A stretch of DNA of 64,000 nucleotides from Abyssalbus ytuae (lineage in GTDB: Bacteria; Bacteroidota; Bacteroidia; Flavobacteriales; Flavobacteriaceae): positions 806,001 through 870,000 of the forward strand of contig NZ_CP094358.1 of NCBI RefSeq assembly GCF_022807975.1, in the 5' to 3' direction. This document shows positions 27,313 through 35,986 of the stretch, in pieces (the first letter of the stretch is position 1; each line of letters starts with the position of its first letter). The notes beneath the pieces were generated by a model. It saw nothing but the letters and a program-made list of their open reading frames with translations, searched no databases and was not told the origin of the DNA. Both the position numbers and the translations under genes were made by a program.

Positions 27313-29496
27313 CTATTTTTTGCTAAAACGAAATGTTTTACCGGTAGTGGTATTTTTTAATATATATATACCTGAACTAAAATTGCTTACATCAATAAAA
27401 TCTACTTCACCGGAATTAAACACACCTTTTTTCATAATTTTCCCTGTCAAGTCATACACTACATAAGCTGAGTTTGGATCATATCCAATGACATTTAAAA
27501 TATCGGTGGTTGGGTTTGGATAACTTTTTAACGAAGCGGTATTTACTACTCCAATCACATTATTACTTTTTTCTTCACTTACTTGTTTTGCAGCTAAAGC
27601 AACGGTACTGCTTATTTTAAGCCAGTTTATATTCCAGCCTCCAACAGGAGCATAAATAGCTATTTGCTGCTCACCTGCAGTTAAACTTACATTATGTGAT
27701 ATTGTTGTCCAATTTTGCCATCCTCCTGTATTTGGAACGCTTACACTACCATATACCGGACTTCCGCCTGCCTTTTCCAATTGAATGGTTCCATCGTTAT
27801 TAGGGCTTGCTACCCGGTACTCTACCGTATAAGTTCCTGTAGAAGGAATATTTACATCCCATACCATCCAGGATCCGTTATTTATATAACCTACATTTTC
27901 TCCTCCTTCCGAACAAGCTTCTGTTTGTACATCGTTAAAGACTACATATGTTTCTGCTTCAATTTGGGTAGACCAGCCTGAACTGCCTGCTTTTGATACT
28001 ATAACCGAAGTCAGCATATCATTAAAACTATCAGCAGTAAGACAATCAGAATCAGCTGTTTTCTCAAGACTTGTCCCGGTAAAATTATCTTCATCGTATA
28101 GTGTTGCCTTATATCCCGACTGAACTTTTATAGAGGAAATAGCATTGTCAGACATACCCAGTGCCTGTAGTTGTGCGAGTGTATAACTTCCTTCTGCCAG
28201 GCCAATAGCATAACCATCGTACGGACAATGCTGATACAGGGTAACTACCGAAGTGGGATCGGGGTTGGTTGTACCTGCAAAACCACCAATAGTTATCTTT
28301 ATGCTATTAGGAACAGGTGTATGCACAGTAGCAGATTGATCAAACACATCGTCATATGAAAATGCATATACCCAGCCCTCATATGAAATATCGGTACGGT
28401 GAAAGAATTTGGCATACCAGTTATAGGGCCAGGTCTGATAATAATTTGCAGGATTTCCTATATCTTGTACTACTCCCGAACCCAGGTTCAGGTCAATAGC
28501 ATGCCGATTAATAGCTGCAGCCAGCATTTTTTGTACAATCAAATCATTCACATTACCTGAAGCCATAACACCACTGGCCTCCATAGCCATTTCTACCGTA
28601 GGCTTCCCGGGTATAACCCCCACAGCACCATCACTGTCTCGTGTAAACACAAAATTATCCCCGGAAACACTACCACGCCATGTACCTGCATCACCCGAAT
28701 TAAATACTAATTGCTGGGATGAGTATTTAGACCAGATCTGGTCAATATAAGTTTGGATAAGACTCTCCGGAAAAGAGGATGATTTAGTTGGAAAATGAAT
28801 AATACCCTGACTCTGGTCTAACAACCCCTGAAACTCAGAAGGAGCAGTTGCCTGCCATTCGGACAGTACCTGACTATGGTTTATAATTTCCCCTACTCTT
28901 TTATAAAATCCGTTATCTCCCCAAACCTCCAGTCCCATAGGATACTGATAGGAATCTACCCTTGTCGGGTTACACCACAATCCATACTGATCATAAGTAA
29001 ATTCAATATTTTCGAATTTAATTCCCAGATTGGGATCGGTCGGGTTATTCAGGTCAGGTGGAGCATAACCACTGGGAGCTCCTACACTTCCATGAAAATA
29101 CATATAAAGCTGGCTTCCAAAGGAAATCAGTATTTTTCCCCCGTTCATTTGAGGAATATTGATAGTTTTATTAGGAATATCGCTGAGTTTTCTAAAACAA
29201 TCTGCATACAACCCATTGCCTCCGGGCCCCAGGTTTCCTCCAATAACAGGCCCCGGAACTGTATTATACGAAGTATTCATGGGTAGTACCTGGCCATTTA
29301 CCGCATCTACCCAAATATGTGCATCATTTATTATACCTACTACAGTAACATATATATCACTATCGGCATATTCAGAATTATTAGCAAATTGATAGGGTAA
29401 TGTTTGAGCAAGTGTTACATATTGAAGTAACATAAAAACTCCTGCAATAACATTTTTCGTGACCTTTTTTAGGATATCATCATATATGACTTTCAT
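27313..29496 (-). CDS. Secreted GH64 beta-1,3-glucanase with crystallin-like, CBM6 and T9SS modules
   Basis: 727 aa. Signal peptide about 1-31 (YVTLAQ). A GH64 domain spans about 33-395 (QFANNSEYADSDIYVTVVGI, FENIEFTYDQYGLWCNPTRVD, GDNGFYKRVGEIINHSQ, YEGWVYAFSYDDVFDQSATVH). The family cuts beta-1,3-glucan, in characterised members releasing laminaripentaose, and is active on fungal wall glucan. A beta/gamma-crystallin-like module (about 417-500, VVTLYQHCPYDGYAIGL), CBM6 (about 508-630) and a T9SS tail (YPNPTTDILNVIG...FRFSKK) follow. It lies 48 bases after the GH16 laminarinase gene. The GH64 assignment rests on recalled family segments and the C-terminal YDDVFxQ pattern. Confidence 0.85.
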   Translation of the reverse strand: MKVIYDDILKKVTKNVIAGVFMLLQYVTLAQTLPYQFANNSEYADSDIYVTVVGIINDAHIWVDAVNGQVLPMNTSYNTVPGPVIGGNLGPGGNGLYADCFRKLSDIPNKTINIPQMNGGKILISFGSQLYMYFHGSVGAPSGYAPPDLNNPTDPNLGIKFENIEFTYDQYGLWCNPTRVDSYQYPMGLEVWGDNGFYKRVGEIINHSQVLSEWQATAPSEFQGLLDQSQGIIHFPTKSSSFPESLIQTYIDQIWSKYSSQQLVFNSGDAGTWRGSVSGDNFVFTRDSDGAVGVIPGKPTVEMAMEASGVMASGNVNDLIVQKMLAAAINRHAIDLNLGSGVVQDIGNPANYYQTWPYNWYAKFFHRTDISYEGWVYAFSYDDVFDQSATVHTPVPNSIKITIGGFAGTTNPDPTSVVTLYQHCPYDGYAIGLAEGSYTLAQLQALGMSDNAISSIKVQSGYKATLYDEDNFTGTSLEKTADSDCLTADSFNDMLTSVIVSKAGSSGWSTQIEAETYVVFNDVQTEACSEGGENVGYINNGSWMVWDVNIPSTGTYTVEYRVASPNNDGTIQLEKAGGSPVYGSVSVPNTGGWQNWTTISHNVSLTAGEQQIAIYAPVGGWNINWLKISSTVALAAKQVSEEKSNNVIGVVNTASLKSYPNPTTDILNVIGYDPNSAYVVYDLTGKIMKKGVFNSGEVDFIDVSNFSSGIYILKNTTTGKTFRFSKK

Positions 29497-29544
29497 TATT
29501 TTTAGTTTTTATTTCAAAAAAATTAATTTGCTTTCTCTTCCTCC

Positions 29545-31266
29545 CTATTTTTTGGTAAAACGTATGCTTTTACCTGTTTGCTTATCTTTTAGTATATATG
29601 TTCCGGCTTTCAGGGAAGTAACATCTACAGCAGGGACTGCCATATTTTTATTCAATGTTGTTTCTAAAACAGGTTTTCCGCTAACATCAAAAATTATAAC
29701 TGAAGCACCTGTGGAAAATCCTTCTATATTTAAAAAATTAGTAGTGGGAACAGGATAAGCTTCCACACTTTTACTTTCTTCAGCATTAACTTCTTTTATA
29801 GCTACAGTTGCTTTAGCTGCAGAATTAGCTACCGATGTAATTTTAATCCAGTTAAGATTCCATCCTCCTGCAGAAGCATATATTCCAAAAGCATGAGTGC
29901 CTGCTGTTACATATACTGTGTGTGAAATGGTCGTCCAGTTTTGCCATCCCCCCGTGGAAGGAACATTTAGTTGACCTAACACGGTGGCGCCCGCATTTAA
30001 ATCGGCTGACAGTACTCCTCCTCCCGATTCACTGGCTACCCTGTATTCTATCAGGTAGTTTCCGCTAACAGGAAAATTTATACCGGCATAAGCCATCCAG
30101 TCTCCTGCATCGATATACCCTACATTCTCACCTCCTTCGGTACAAGCCTCTACCTGTACCCCCGACATGTTGGAATAATTTTCGGCTTCTATTACTGTGC
30201 TTCCTCCGGTGGTGTTGGCGGAAACTATAACGGAAGTTAACCTGTCATTAAATCCATCGTCATCAATACAATCGTCATCTGAAGTTTTTACAAGGCTGTC
30301 ACCGGTAAAATTATCGCCGTCATACAAGGTTGCTTTGTATCCTGACTGTACTTTTATAGAGGATATAGCATTGTCCGACATACCCATGGCCTGCAATTGC
30401 GAAAGGGTATAGCTCCCTTCTGATAAACCTATGGCATATCCATCGTAAGGGCAATGCTGGTATAATGTTACCACACCGGTTGGGTTAGGGTTACTTCCGC
30501 CTTTTTGATATACCCGCACATAATCTACCCTCATAGTAGCCGGAAATGCATTATTATCAATATTAAAACCAGGCCAGTTACCACCAATAGCCATATTTAA
30601 AAGGATAAAAAAGTTGTTATGAAACTCGCCAGTACCATTGATTCCACCGCTAATATTGGCTTCATGAAAAAGATTTCCGTCAACAAACCATTTAATGGCT
30701 GCTTCATCCCACTCAACAGTATATATATGATAGTCGGTAACAGGGTTTACAGGAGTTGCATCACTATAATTGGCATAAAGGGCATTATGGTCTTCCCAAT
30801 GAATAGTTCCATGAGTTTGGGCTTCGGTATTAATATGTTCCATAATATCAATTTCACCACAAGCCGGCCATCCTACTGAGGAAATGTTATCCCCCAGCAT
30901 CCAGAAGGCAGGCCAGGAACCCATAAATGAAGGCATGGCAATACGGGCTTCAATTTTCCCATATTTCCAGGATTTTCTTCCCTGGGTTTTCATTCTGGCC
31001 GACGTATAATTATAGCCTCCATAACTTTCATGCCTGGCAGTTATAACCAGGCTTCCGTTTTCTACAGTAGCATTTTCCTGCCGGTAATACTGCAATTCAT
31101 TATTACCCCATCCGGAGTTTCCGTTTCCGGTTTCAAATACCCAGTCAGAACTAATGCTGCCGTTAAACTCATCCTGCCAGACTAATGTCCAGTCTTGTGA
31201 AAATAAATAACTGCCTACCATAAAAAACATAATAAGCAACACTTTTCTATAAATAATTGTTTTCAT
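29545..31266 (-). CDS. Secreted GH16 laminarinase with crystallin-like, CBM6 and T9SS modules
   Basis: 573 aa. Signal peptide 1-24 (YLFSQ), GH16 domain about 25-265 starting WTLVWQDEFNG, with KYGKIEARIAMP and the catalytic GEIDIMEH (Glu138, Asp140, Glu143; the ExDxxE form usual in endo-beta-1,3-glucanases). A crystallin-like module (about 270-350), CBM6 (about 358-475) and a T9SS tail (YPVPTTNFLNIEGF...FTKK) follow. It should act outside the cell on beta-1,3-glucan. The accessory half is almost identical in DNA to that of the GH18 gene at 34020. Same strand and close spacing (46-48 bases) on both sides point to one transcript. Confidence 0.93.
   Translation of the reverse strand: MKTIIYRKVLLIMFFMVGSYLFSQDWTLVWQDEFNGSISSDWVFETGNGNSGWGNNELQYYRQENATVENGSLVITARHESYGGYNYTSARMKTQGRKSWKYGKIEARIAMPSFMGSWPAFWMLGDNISSVGWPACGEIDIMEHINTEAQTHGTIHWEDHNALYANYSDATPVNPVTDYHIYTVEWDEAAIKWFVDGNLFHEANISGGINGTGEFHNNFFILLNMAIGGNWPGFNIDNNAFPATMRVDYVRVYQKGGSNPNPTGVVTLYQHCPYDGYAIGLSEGSYTLSQLQAMGMSDNAISSIKVQSGYKATLYDGDNFTGDSLVKTSDDDCIDDDGFNDRLTSVIVSANTTGGSTVIEAENYSNMSGVQVEACTEGGENVGYIDAGDWMAYAGINFPVSGNYLIEYRVASESGGGVLSADLNAGATVLGQLNVPSTGGWQNWTTISHTVYVTAGTHAFGIYASAGGWNLNWIKITSVANSAAKATVAIKEVNAEESKSVEAYPVPTTNFLNIEGFSTGASVIIFDVSGKPVLETTLNKNMAVPAVDVTSLKAGTYILKDKQTGKSIRFTKK
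29836..30483 (-). repeat. Crystallin-CBM6 module, near-identical copy A
   Basis: 648 bases covering the crystallin-like and CBM6 modules of the GH16 gene. They align without gaps to 34317-34964 in the GH18 gene, with about a dozen mismatches in my by-eye comparison. The match starts and stops abruptly at module borders. Confidence 0.85.
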
Positions 31267-31312
31267 GATTTTTTAATTTTAATATTAATTTACGGGTTAG
31301 AAATGTTGTAAT

Positions 31313-34006
31313 TTATTTTTTAATTAATCTTCGGGTTATTGTTTTACCTTCTTTATAAATATTTATAAAATATAATCCCTTGTTAAGATTAGAAAGATCT
31401 ACAGGTTGTTGGGGCGCTATCCGGTTTAATTTCATAACTATGTTACCTGCCATGTCATATATGGCTGCTTTTGCTTCTTTTCCAATAAATTTAAACTGAA
31501 CATAGGAAGTAAAGGGGTTAGGATAAATCACTGCTTCTTCTACTAATACAGAATCAACATCTTCCATAGTTGAAGTTGATAGTGATGTTGCCAGGGTTCC
31601 AGCTTGTGCGGTTATTTTTATCCAGTTAAGATTCCATCCTCCTGTCTGTGCAAATACACCAAAGGCATGAGTGCCTGCTGTTACATACACTGTATGTGAA
31701 ATTGTCGTCCAGTTTTGCCATCCGCCGGTATTTGGGACATCTAATTGCCCTAAAACAGTTGTCCCTGCATTTAAATCGGCAGACAATACTCCTCCTCCCG
31801 ATTCACTGGCTACCCTGTATTCTATAAGGTAGTTACCGCTAACAGGAAAATTTATACTGGCATAGGCCATCCAGTCTCCTGCATCGATATATCCTACATT
31901 CTCGCCTCCCTCGTTACAAGCTTCTACCTGTACCCCGGACATGTTGAAATAATTTTCAGCTTCAATTACTGTGCTTCCTCCGGTGGTAGTTCTGGATACA
32001 ATAATTGAAGTGGTCCTGTCATTAAAACCATCATCGGCTATACAATCGTCATCGGAAGTTTTTACAAGACTATCGCCGGTAAAGTTATCGTTGTCATAAA
32101 AGGTTACGCTATATCCCGATTGTACTTTAACAGAAGAAATATCATCATTGGTCATTCCCATGGCCTGTAACTGCGCAAGGGTATAGCTTCCTTCTGATAA
32201 ACCTATGGAATAACCATCATAAGGGCAATGCTGGTATAAAGTAACTACTTCTTCATTGGTTATATTTCTCGATACTACTACAGAGGTAAGTGTATCGTTA
32301 AAACCATCGGCAGTAAGACAATCTTCATCTGCAGTTTTTTCAAGGCTTGTTCCGGTAAAATTATCGCCGTCATACAAGATTGCCTTATATCCTGACTGTA
32401 CTTTTATAGAGGAAATGGCATTGTCAGACATACCCATGGCCTGTAATTGTGCAAGTGTATAACTTCCTTCTGACAAGCCTATGGCATAACCATCGTACGG
32501 ACAATGCTGATATAAAGTAACCACCCCTTCATTAGATGCTGCAGGTGGTATTGTACCGGTTATGCTAAAAGTACCTAATGAGCTGTAATTTGAATAGCCA
32601 TTTGTAGAAGGATTCCCGGATCCGTTACCTTGCACGGATAAATAATATTTTCCGGCATCCAGATATGCTTCAATCCTGCTGTTTAATCCGCTACCATCAA
32701 AATTACCTATTAATACCCCCGAACTTTCATACAATCTCACCAAAATGTTTAAGTCTCCGTGCCTGCTTACGGTATTTACATCCAGGTAAACATTTCCTGT
32801 TCCGCAATTAAAAGTAAACATATCCTGGTCGGAGGTTCTTTCAATCACTCCTTTTTGTTCTACAATATTTCCTGATGTATTACTGGTTATAGTAGTAGCA
32901 GAAGTAAAATTATTGCCATGGTCATCATCCCTGAATCCTACATAACCTGCCATAATAGTAAGGTCATCCTGGGTATTATTGGCATAAGCATATTCGCCCT
33001 TGCTCCATTGGGTAATATTGCGATAATATCCTACTCCCATGATAGGAGCCCAATCGCCATGCCCTGCAAAATATTCTTCTGCCGGATTGCTACGGCCATC
33101 ATGCCCGAGCCCGAGCGTATGACCAATTTCATGTGAAGCTGCTTCACCCCCTGCTTTTCCTGAGAGAATAAATACCCAGCAAGGCCAGTCCTGATAACCA
33201 AAAGAATTAACATATGCCACTCCTCCGGCCGTAGGAGCCACATCTTTGGTTGGGGTAAAAATACAGCGCATCCGCCTGTTTTGCGGATAGGAATCAAAAA
33301 CTGCCTGACTTGTGGTTATATTTATATTGAACGGACGGTAATCTTCACTAATTAATTCCCAGGCTTCCTGAATATCAGCGTCTGACATTCCGGAGGGGGA
33401 AGCATTTAAAGGATTTCCGTCATTCCATCCGGTTCCCGAAGGCAAATAATAACCATCAAAATCAAGTAATACCACTCCGTAGGCTCCGGGTAAACTTTGC
33501 AGGTTATTAACTGCTTCAGCAACTTCAAGACTTGCAATGTTCTCTTTTACTTTTTCTTTTATCCCGCTTTGTTCAGGGTAATTTACACACATCACATGGT
33601 CTATACGCTTTTCTGTAATAAGCACTTTTCCTTTTGGAGTTACAGAATATTCGAATGCACGGTTTTCATCTTTTAATACAATGTTTCCCCGTAACTCATC
33701 ATTTTCAATTTTAATAAAAAAGTTACTGTTTTCACTGTCTTTAATTTTTCCTACCAAAGTGAGGGCTTCTTTTTTTTCTTCATAAAACTTTACTGCCAGT
33801 GGTAAGGTTGCACGGTCAGGTAATTCAACATTTAAAGTAAAACCCGTTGTACGGCTTTGAATAAGTTTTTGTTCAGCTGCCTTATTTTGAAGCGTTTTTT
33901 TGAAAGCTGACAGCTTACCGAGATCACGCTGATCTGTACTTTGTGCGTAGGTATAATTGATCATATTCATAGCGAATATGAACAGCAAATATTTTAAAAC
34001 TTTCAT
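31313..34006 (-). CDS. Secreted metzincin protease with two crystallin-like modules, CBM6 and T9SS tail
   Basis: 897 aa. Signal peptide 1-21 (YTYAQ), a pro-region of about 150 residues, then a zinc metalloprotease domain with HEIGHTLGLGHDG (from about residue 292; HExxHxxGxxH) and a Met-turn (PIMGVGYY). A PPC-like beta domain (about 355-485), two tandem crystallin-like modules (about 490-580 and 582-665), CBM6 (about 670-790) and a T9SS tail (YPNPFTSYVQFKFIG...RRLIKK) complete it. It hydrolyses protein outside the cell; a carbohydrate module on a protease suggests delivery to a glycan-coated target. It starts 46 bases upstream of the GH16 gene and ends just after the GH18 gene (13-base gap). 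Confidence 0.88.
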   Translation of the reverse strand: MKVLKYLLFIFAMNMINYTYAQSTDQRDLGKLSAFKKTLQNKAAEQKLIQSRTTGFTLNVELPDRATLPLAVKFYEEKKEALTLVGKIKDSENSNFFIKIENDELRGNIVLKDENRAFEYSVTPKGKVLITEKRIDHVMCVNYPEQSGIKEKVKENIASLEVAEAVNNLQSLPGAYGVVLLDFDGYYLPSGTGWNDGNPLNASPSGMSDADIQEAWELISEDYRPFNINITTSQAVFDSYPQNRRMRCIFTPTKDVAPTAGGVAYVNSFGYQDWPCWVFILSGKAGGEAASHEIGHTLGLGHDGRSNPAEEYFAGHGDWAPIMGVGYYRNITQWSKGEYAYANNTQDDLTIMAGYVGFRDDDHGNNFTSATTITSNTSGNIVEQKGVIERTSDQDMFTFNCGTGNVYLDVNTVSRHGDLNILVRLYESSGVLIGNFDGSGLNSRIEAYLDAGKYYLSVQGNGSGNPSTNGYSNYSSLGTFSITGTIPPAASNEGVVTLYQHCPYDGYAIGLSEGSYTLAQLQAMGMSDNAISSIKVQSGYKAILYDGDNFTGTSLEKTADEDCLTADGFNDTLTSVVVSRNITNEEVVTLYQHCPYDGYSIGLSEGSYTLAQLQAMGMTNDDISSVKVQSGYSVTFYDNDNFTGDSLVKTSDDDCIADDGFNDRTTSIIVSRTTTGGSTVIEAENYFNMSGVQVEACNEGGENVGYIDAGDWMAYASINFPVSGNYLIEYRVASESGGGVLSADLNAGTTVLGQLDVPNTGGWQNWTTISHTVYVTAGTHAFGVFAQTGGWNLNWIKITAQAGTLATSLSTSTMEDVDSVLVEEAVIYPNPFTSYVQFKFIGKEAKAAIYDMAGNIVMKLNRIAPQQPVDLSNLNKGLYFINIYKEGKTITRRLIKK

Positions 34007-34019
34007 GATGGGCTGTTAT

Positions 34020-35912
34020 TTAGTTTTTAATAAATTTTAAGGTAGATGAAGTTCCCTCTGCTTTTATAAAGTAGATACCGGCAGGAAGTGAACTTACATC
34101 GAGTTTTAATCTATTATTTGTATTATTTATGATATTCAGTTTAATTTGGTTTCCGGCAAAATCGGTGATAAAAACCTTTTCATCTCTTCCAATTCCGTTA
34201 ATATTCAATTCATTGGTTGCAGGATTAGGAAACATCTCAATAGTATCCAATTTTTCTTCCGGGTTTGTTTCTTGTAAATCAGATGACATACTTCTGGCGG
34301 ATACATTACTTGTACTTGTAATTTTAATCCAGTTAAGATTCCATCCTCCTGCAGAAGCATATATTCCAAAAGCATGAGTGCCTGCTGTTACATATACTGT
34401 GTGTGAAATGGTCGTCCAGTTTTGCCATCCCCCCGTGGAAGGAACATTTAGTTGACCTAACACGGTGGCGCCCGCATTTAAATCGGCTGACAGTACTCCT
34501 CCTCCCGATTCACTGGCTACCCTGTATTCTATCAGGTAGTTTCCGCTAACAGGAAAGTTTATACCGGCATAAGCCATCCAGTCTCCTGCATCGATATACC
34601 CTACATTCTCGCCTCCTTCGTTGCAAGGCTCTACCTGTACCCCCGACATGTTGGAATAATTTTCGGCTTCTATTACTGTGCTTCCTCCAGTGGTATTGGC
34701 GGAAACTATAACGGAAGTTAACCTGTCATTAAATCCATCGTCGTCAATACAATCGTCATCAGAAGTTTTTACAAGGCTGTCACCGGTAAAATTATCGCCG
34801 TCATACAAGGTTGCTTTGTATCCTGACTGTACTTTTATAGAGGATATAGCATTGTCCGACATACCCATGGCCTGCAACTGCGCAAGGGTATAGCTCCCTT
34901 CTGATAAACCTATGGCATACCCATCGTAAGGGCAATGCTGGTATAATGTTACCACACCGGTTGGATCCGGATTTCCCAGATTCATCTCATCGGCAATAGC
35001 TTTAAGCAGGGAATTTTCTCCTTGTACATCCTGATCAATCGTCCATATCATAATGCCTCCACCTTGTTGTTTTACCAATGATGTTTTAGATTTTATAGTA
35101 GTAATTCCGTTGTAATAATCCCCGTTGAATGTATCAGAATACGGGTTTGCTCCTTCTGCCAATAAAGTACTGTATGTTTTCCAGCTTGGCCTTGCATAAA
35201 AAGGAACACCCACTACTGCTTTGTCAGCCGGCAATCCTCTGCCTTTATAATAATTTAAGGCACTTACCGCATAACTGTAAGGAGAATGATCTGCCCCTTC
35301 ACCTCCATCGTAAGCCATAATATTAAGCCAGTCCACAAAGCCAAACACCTCGGCAGAAATACCATCACCTGCCCAGGCTGAACCATTGACTGCTGCAGTC
35401 AGCAACAAACCACGACTGTGGAGGGCAGTAGCCAATTCGCTCATAAGGGCTGTATAATTTGCATCAGGCGCTCCGTTTACCGGTTCAGGAAATTCCCAGT
35501 CTATATCGGCTCCGTCCAGGCCGTATTGTTGAATAATGCTCAGTACACTGTTTACAAAATTTGTTCTTCCTGAAGCTGTTGAAGCCAGGATATTAAAACG
35601 GCTGTCATTACCTCCTCCATCACCAAGTTCCCATCCGCCTATGGCAATGAGTACTTTTACACCTTTACTATGAGCCTGACTCACAATACTTGATAGTTTC
35701 CAGGCATTTTCAATAGCCTGAATACTACCGGACGAAGTAGGGAGTGCAAAGGCATAATTAATATGAGTAAGTTTATCGTAATCAATCTGGTTGGGGTCGC
35801 CCGACCAGGAAGTTGTATAACCAACAATACGCTGTGAAAAAGCTATTGAAGAAAAAAGTAAAAGAAATATAAACGTAGTATTTCTTAATAGTGAGTAAAA
35901 ATCTTTAATCAT
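34020..35912 (-). CDS. Secreted GH18 chitinase with crystallin-like, CBM6 and T9SS modules
   Basis: 630 aa. Signal peptide 1-27 (SSIAFSQ). A GH18 barrel spans about 28-320 with SxGG (LIAIGGW), the catalytic DGADIDWE (Asp133, Asp136, Asp138, acid Glu140), MAYDGGEG and the final barrel Trp (IMIWTIDQD). A crystallin-like module (about 323-405), CBM6 (about 412-535) and a T9SS tail (FPNPATNELNINGIG...LKFIKN) follow. It should cut chitin by substrate-assisted catalysis. The accessory part is nearly identical in DNA to that of the GH16 gene 4.5 kb away. Confidence 0.93.
   Translation of the reverse strand: MIKDFYSLLRNTTFIFLLLFSSIAFSQRIVGYTTSWSGDPNQIDYDKLTHINYAFALPTSSGSIQAIENAWKLSSIVSQAHSKGVKVLIAIGGWELGDGGGNDSRFNILASTASGRTNFVNSVLSIIQQYGLDGADIDWEFPEPVNGAPDANYTALMSELATALHSRGLLLTAAVNGSAWAGDGISAEVFGFVDWLNIMAYDGGEGADHSPYSYAVSALNYYKGRGLPADKAVVGVPFYARPSWKTYSTLLAEGANPYSDTFNGDYYNGITTIKSKTSLVKQQGGGIMIWTIDQDVQGENSLLKAIADEMNLGNPDPTGVVTLYQHCPYDGYAIGLSEGSYTLAQLQAMGMSDNAISSIKVQSGYKATLYDGDNFTGDSLVKTSDDDCIDDDGFNDRLTSVIVSANTTGGSTVIEAENYSNMSGVQVEPCNEGGENVGYIDAGDWMAYAGINFPVSGNYLIEYRVASESGGGVLSADLNAGATVLGQLNVPSTGGWQNWTTISHTVYVTAGTHAFGIYASAGGWNLNWIKITSTSNVSARSMSSDLQETNPEEKLDTIEMFPNPATNELNINGIGRDEKVFITDFAGNQIKLNIINNTNNRLKLDVSSLPAGIYFIKAEGTSSTLKFIKN
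34317..34964 (-). repeat. Crystallin-CBM6 module, near-identical copy B
   Basis: Partner of 29836-30483, same orientation, 4481 bases apart. It covers the accessory half of the GH18 gene. Confidence 0.85.
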
Positions 35913-35986
35913 AATAATTGGGTTTTGGGTTTTATTATGGGGAACCCTCTTATCTGCCAGGAGATAAGAGGGTATATATGAAAAAG

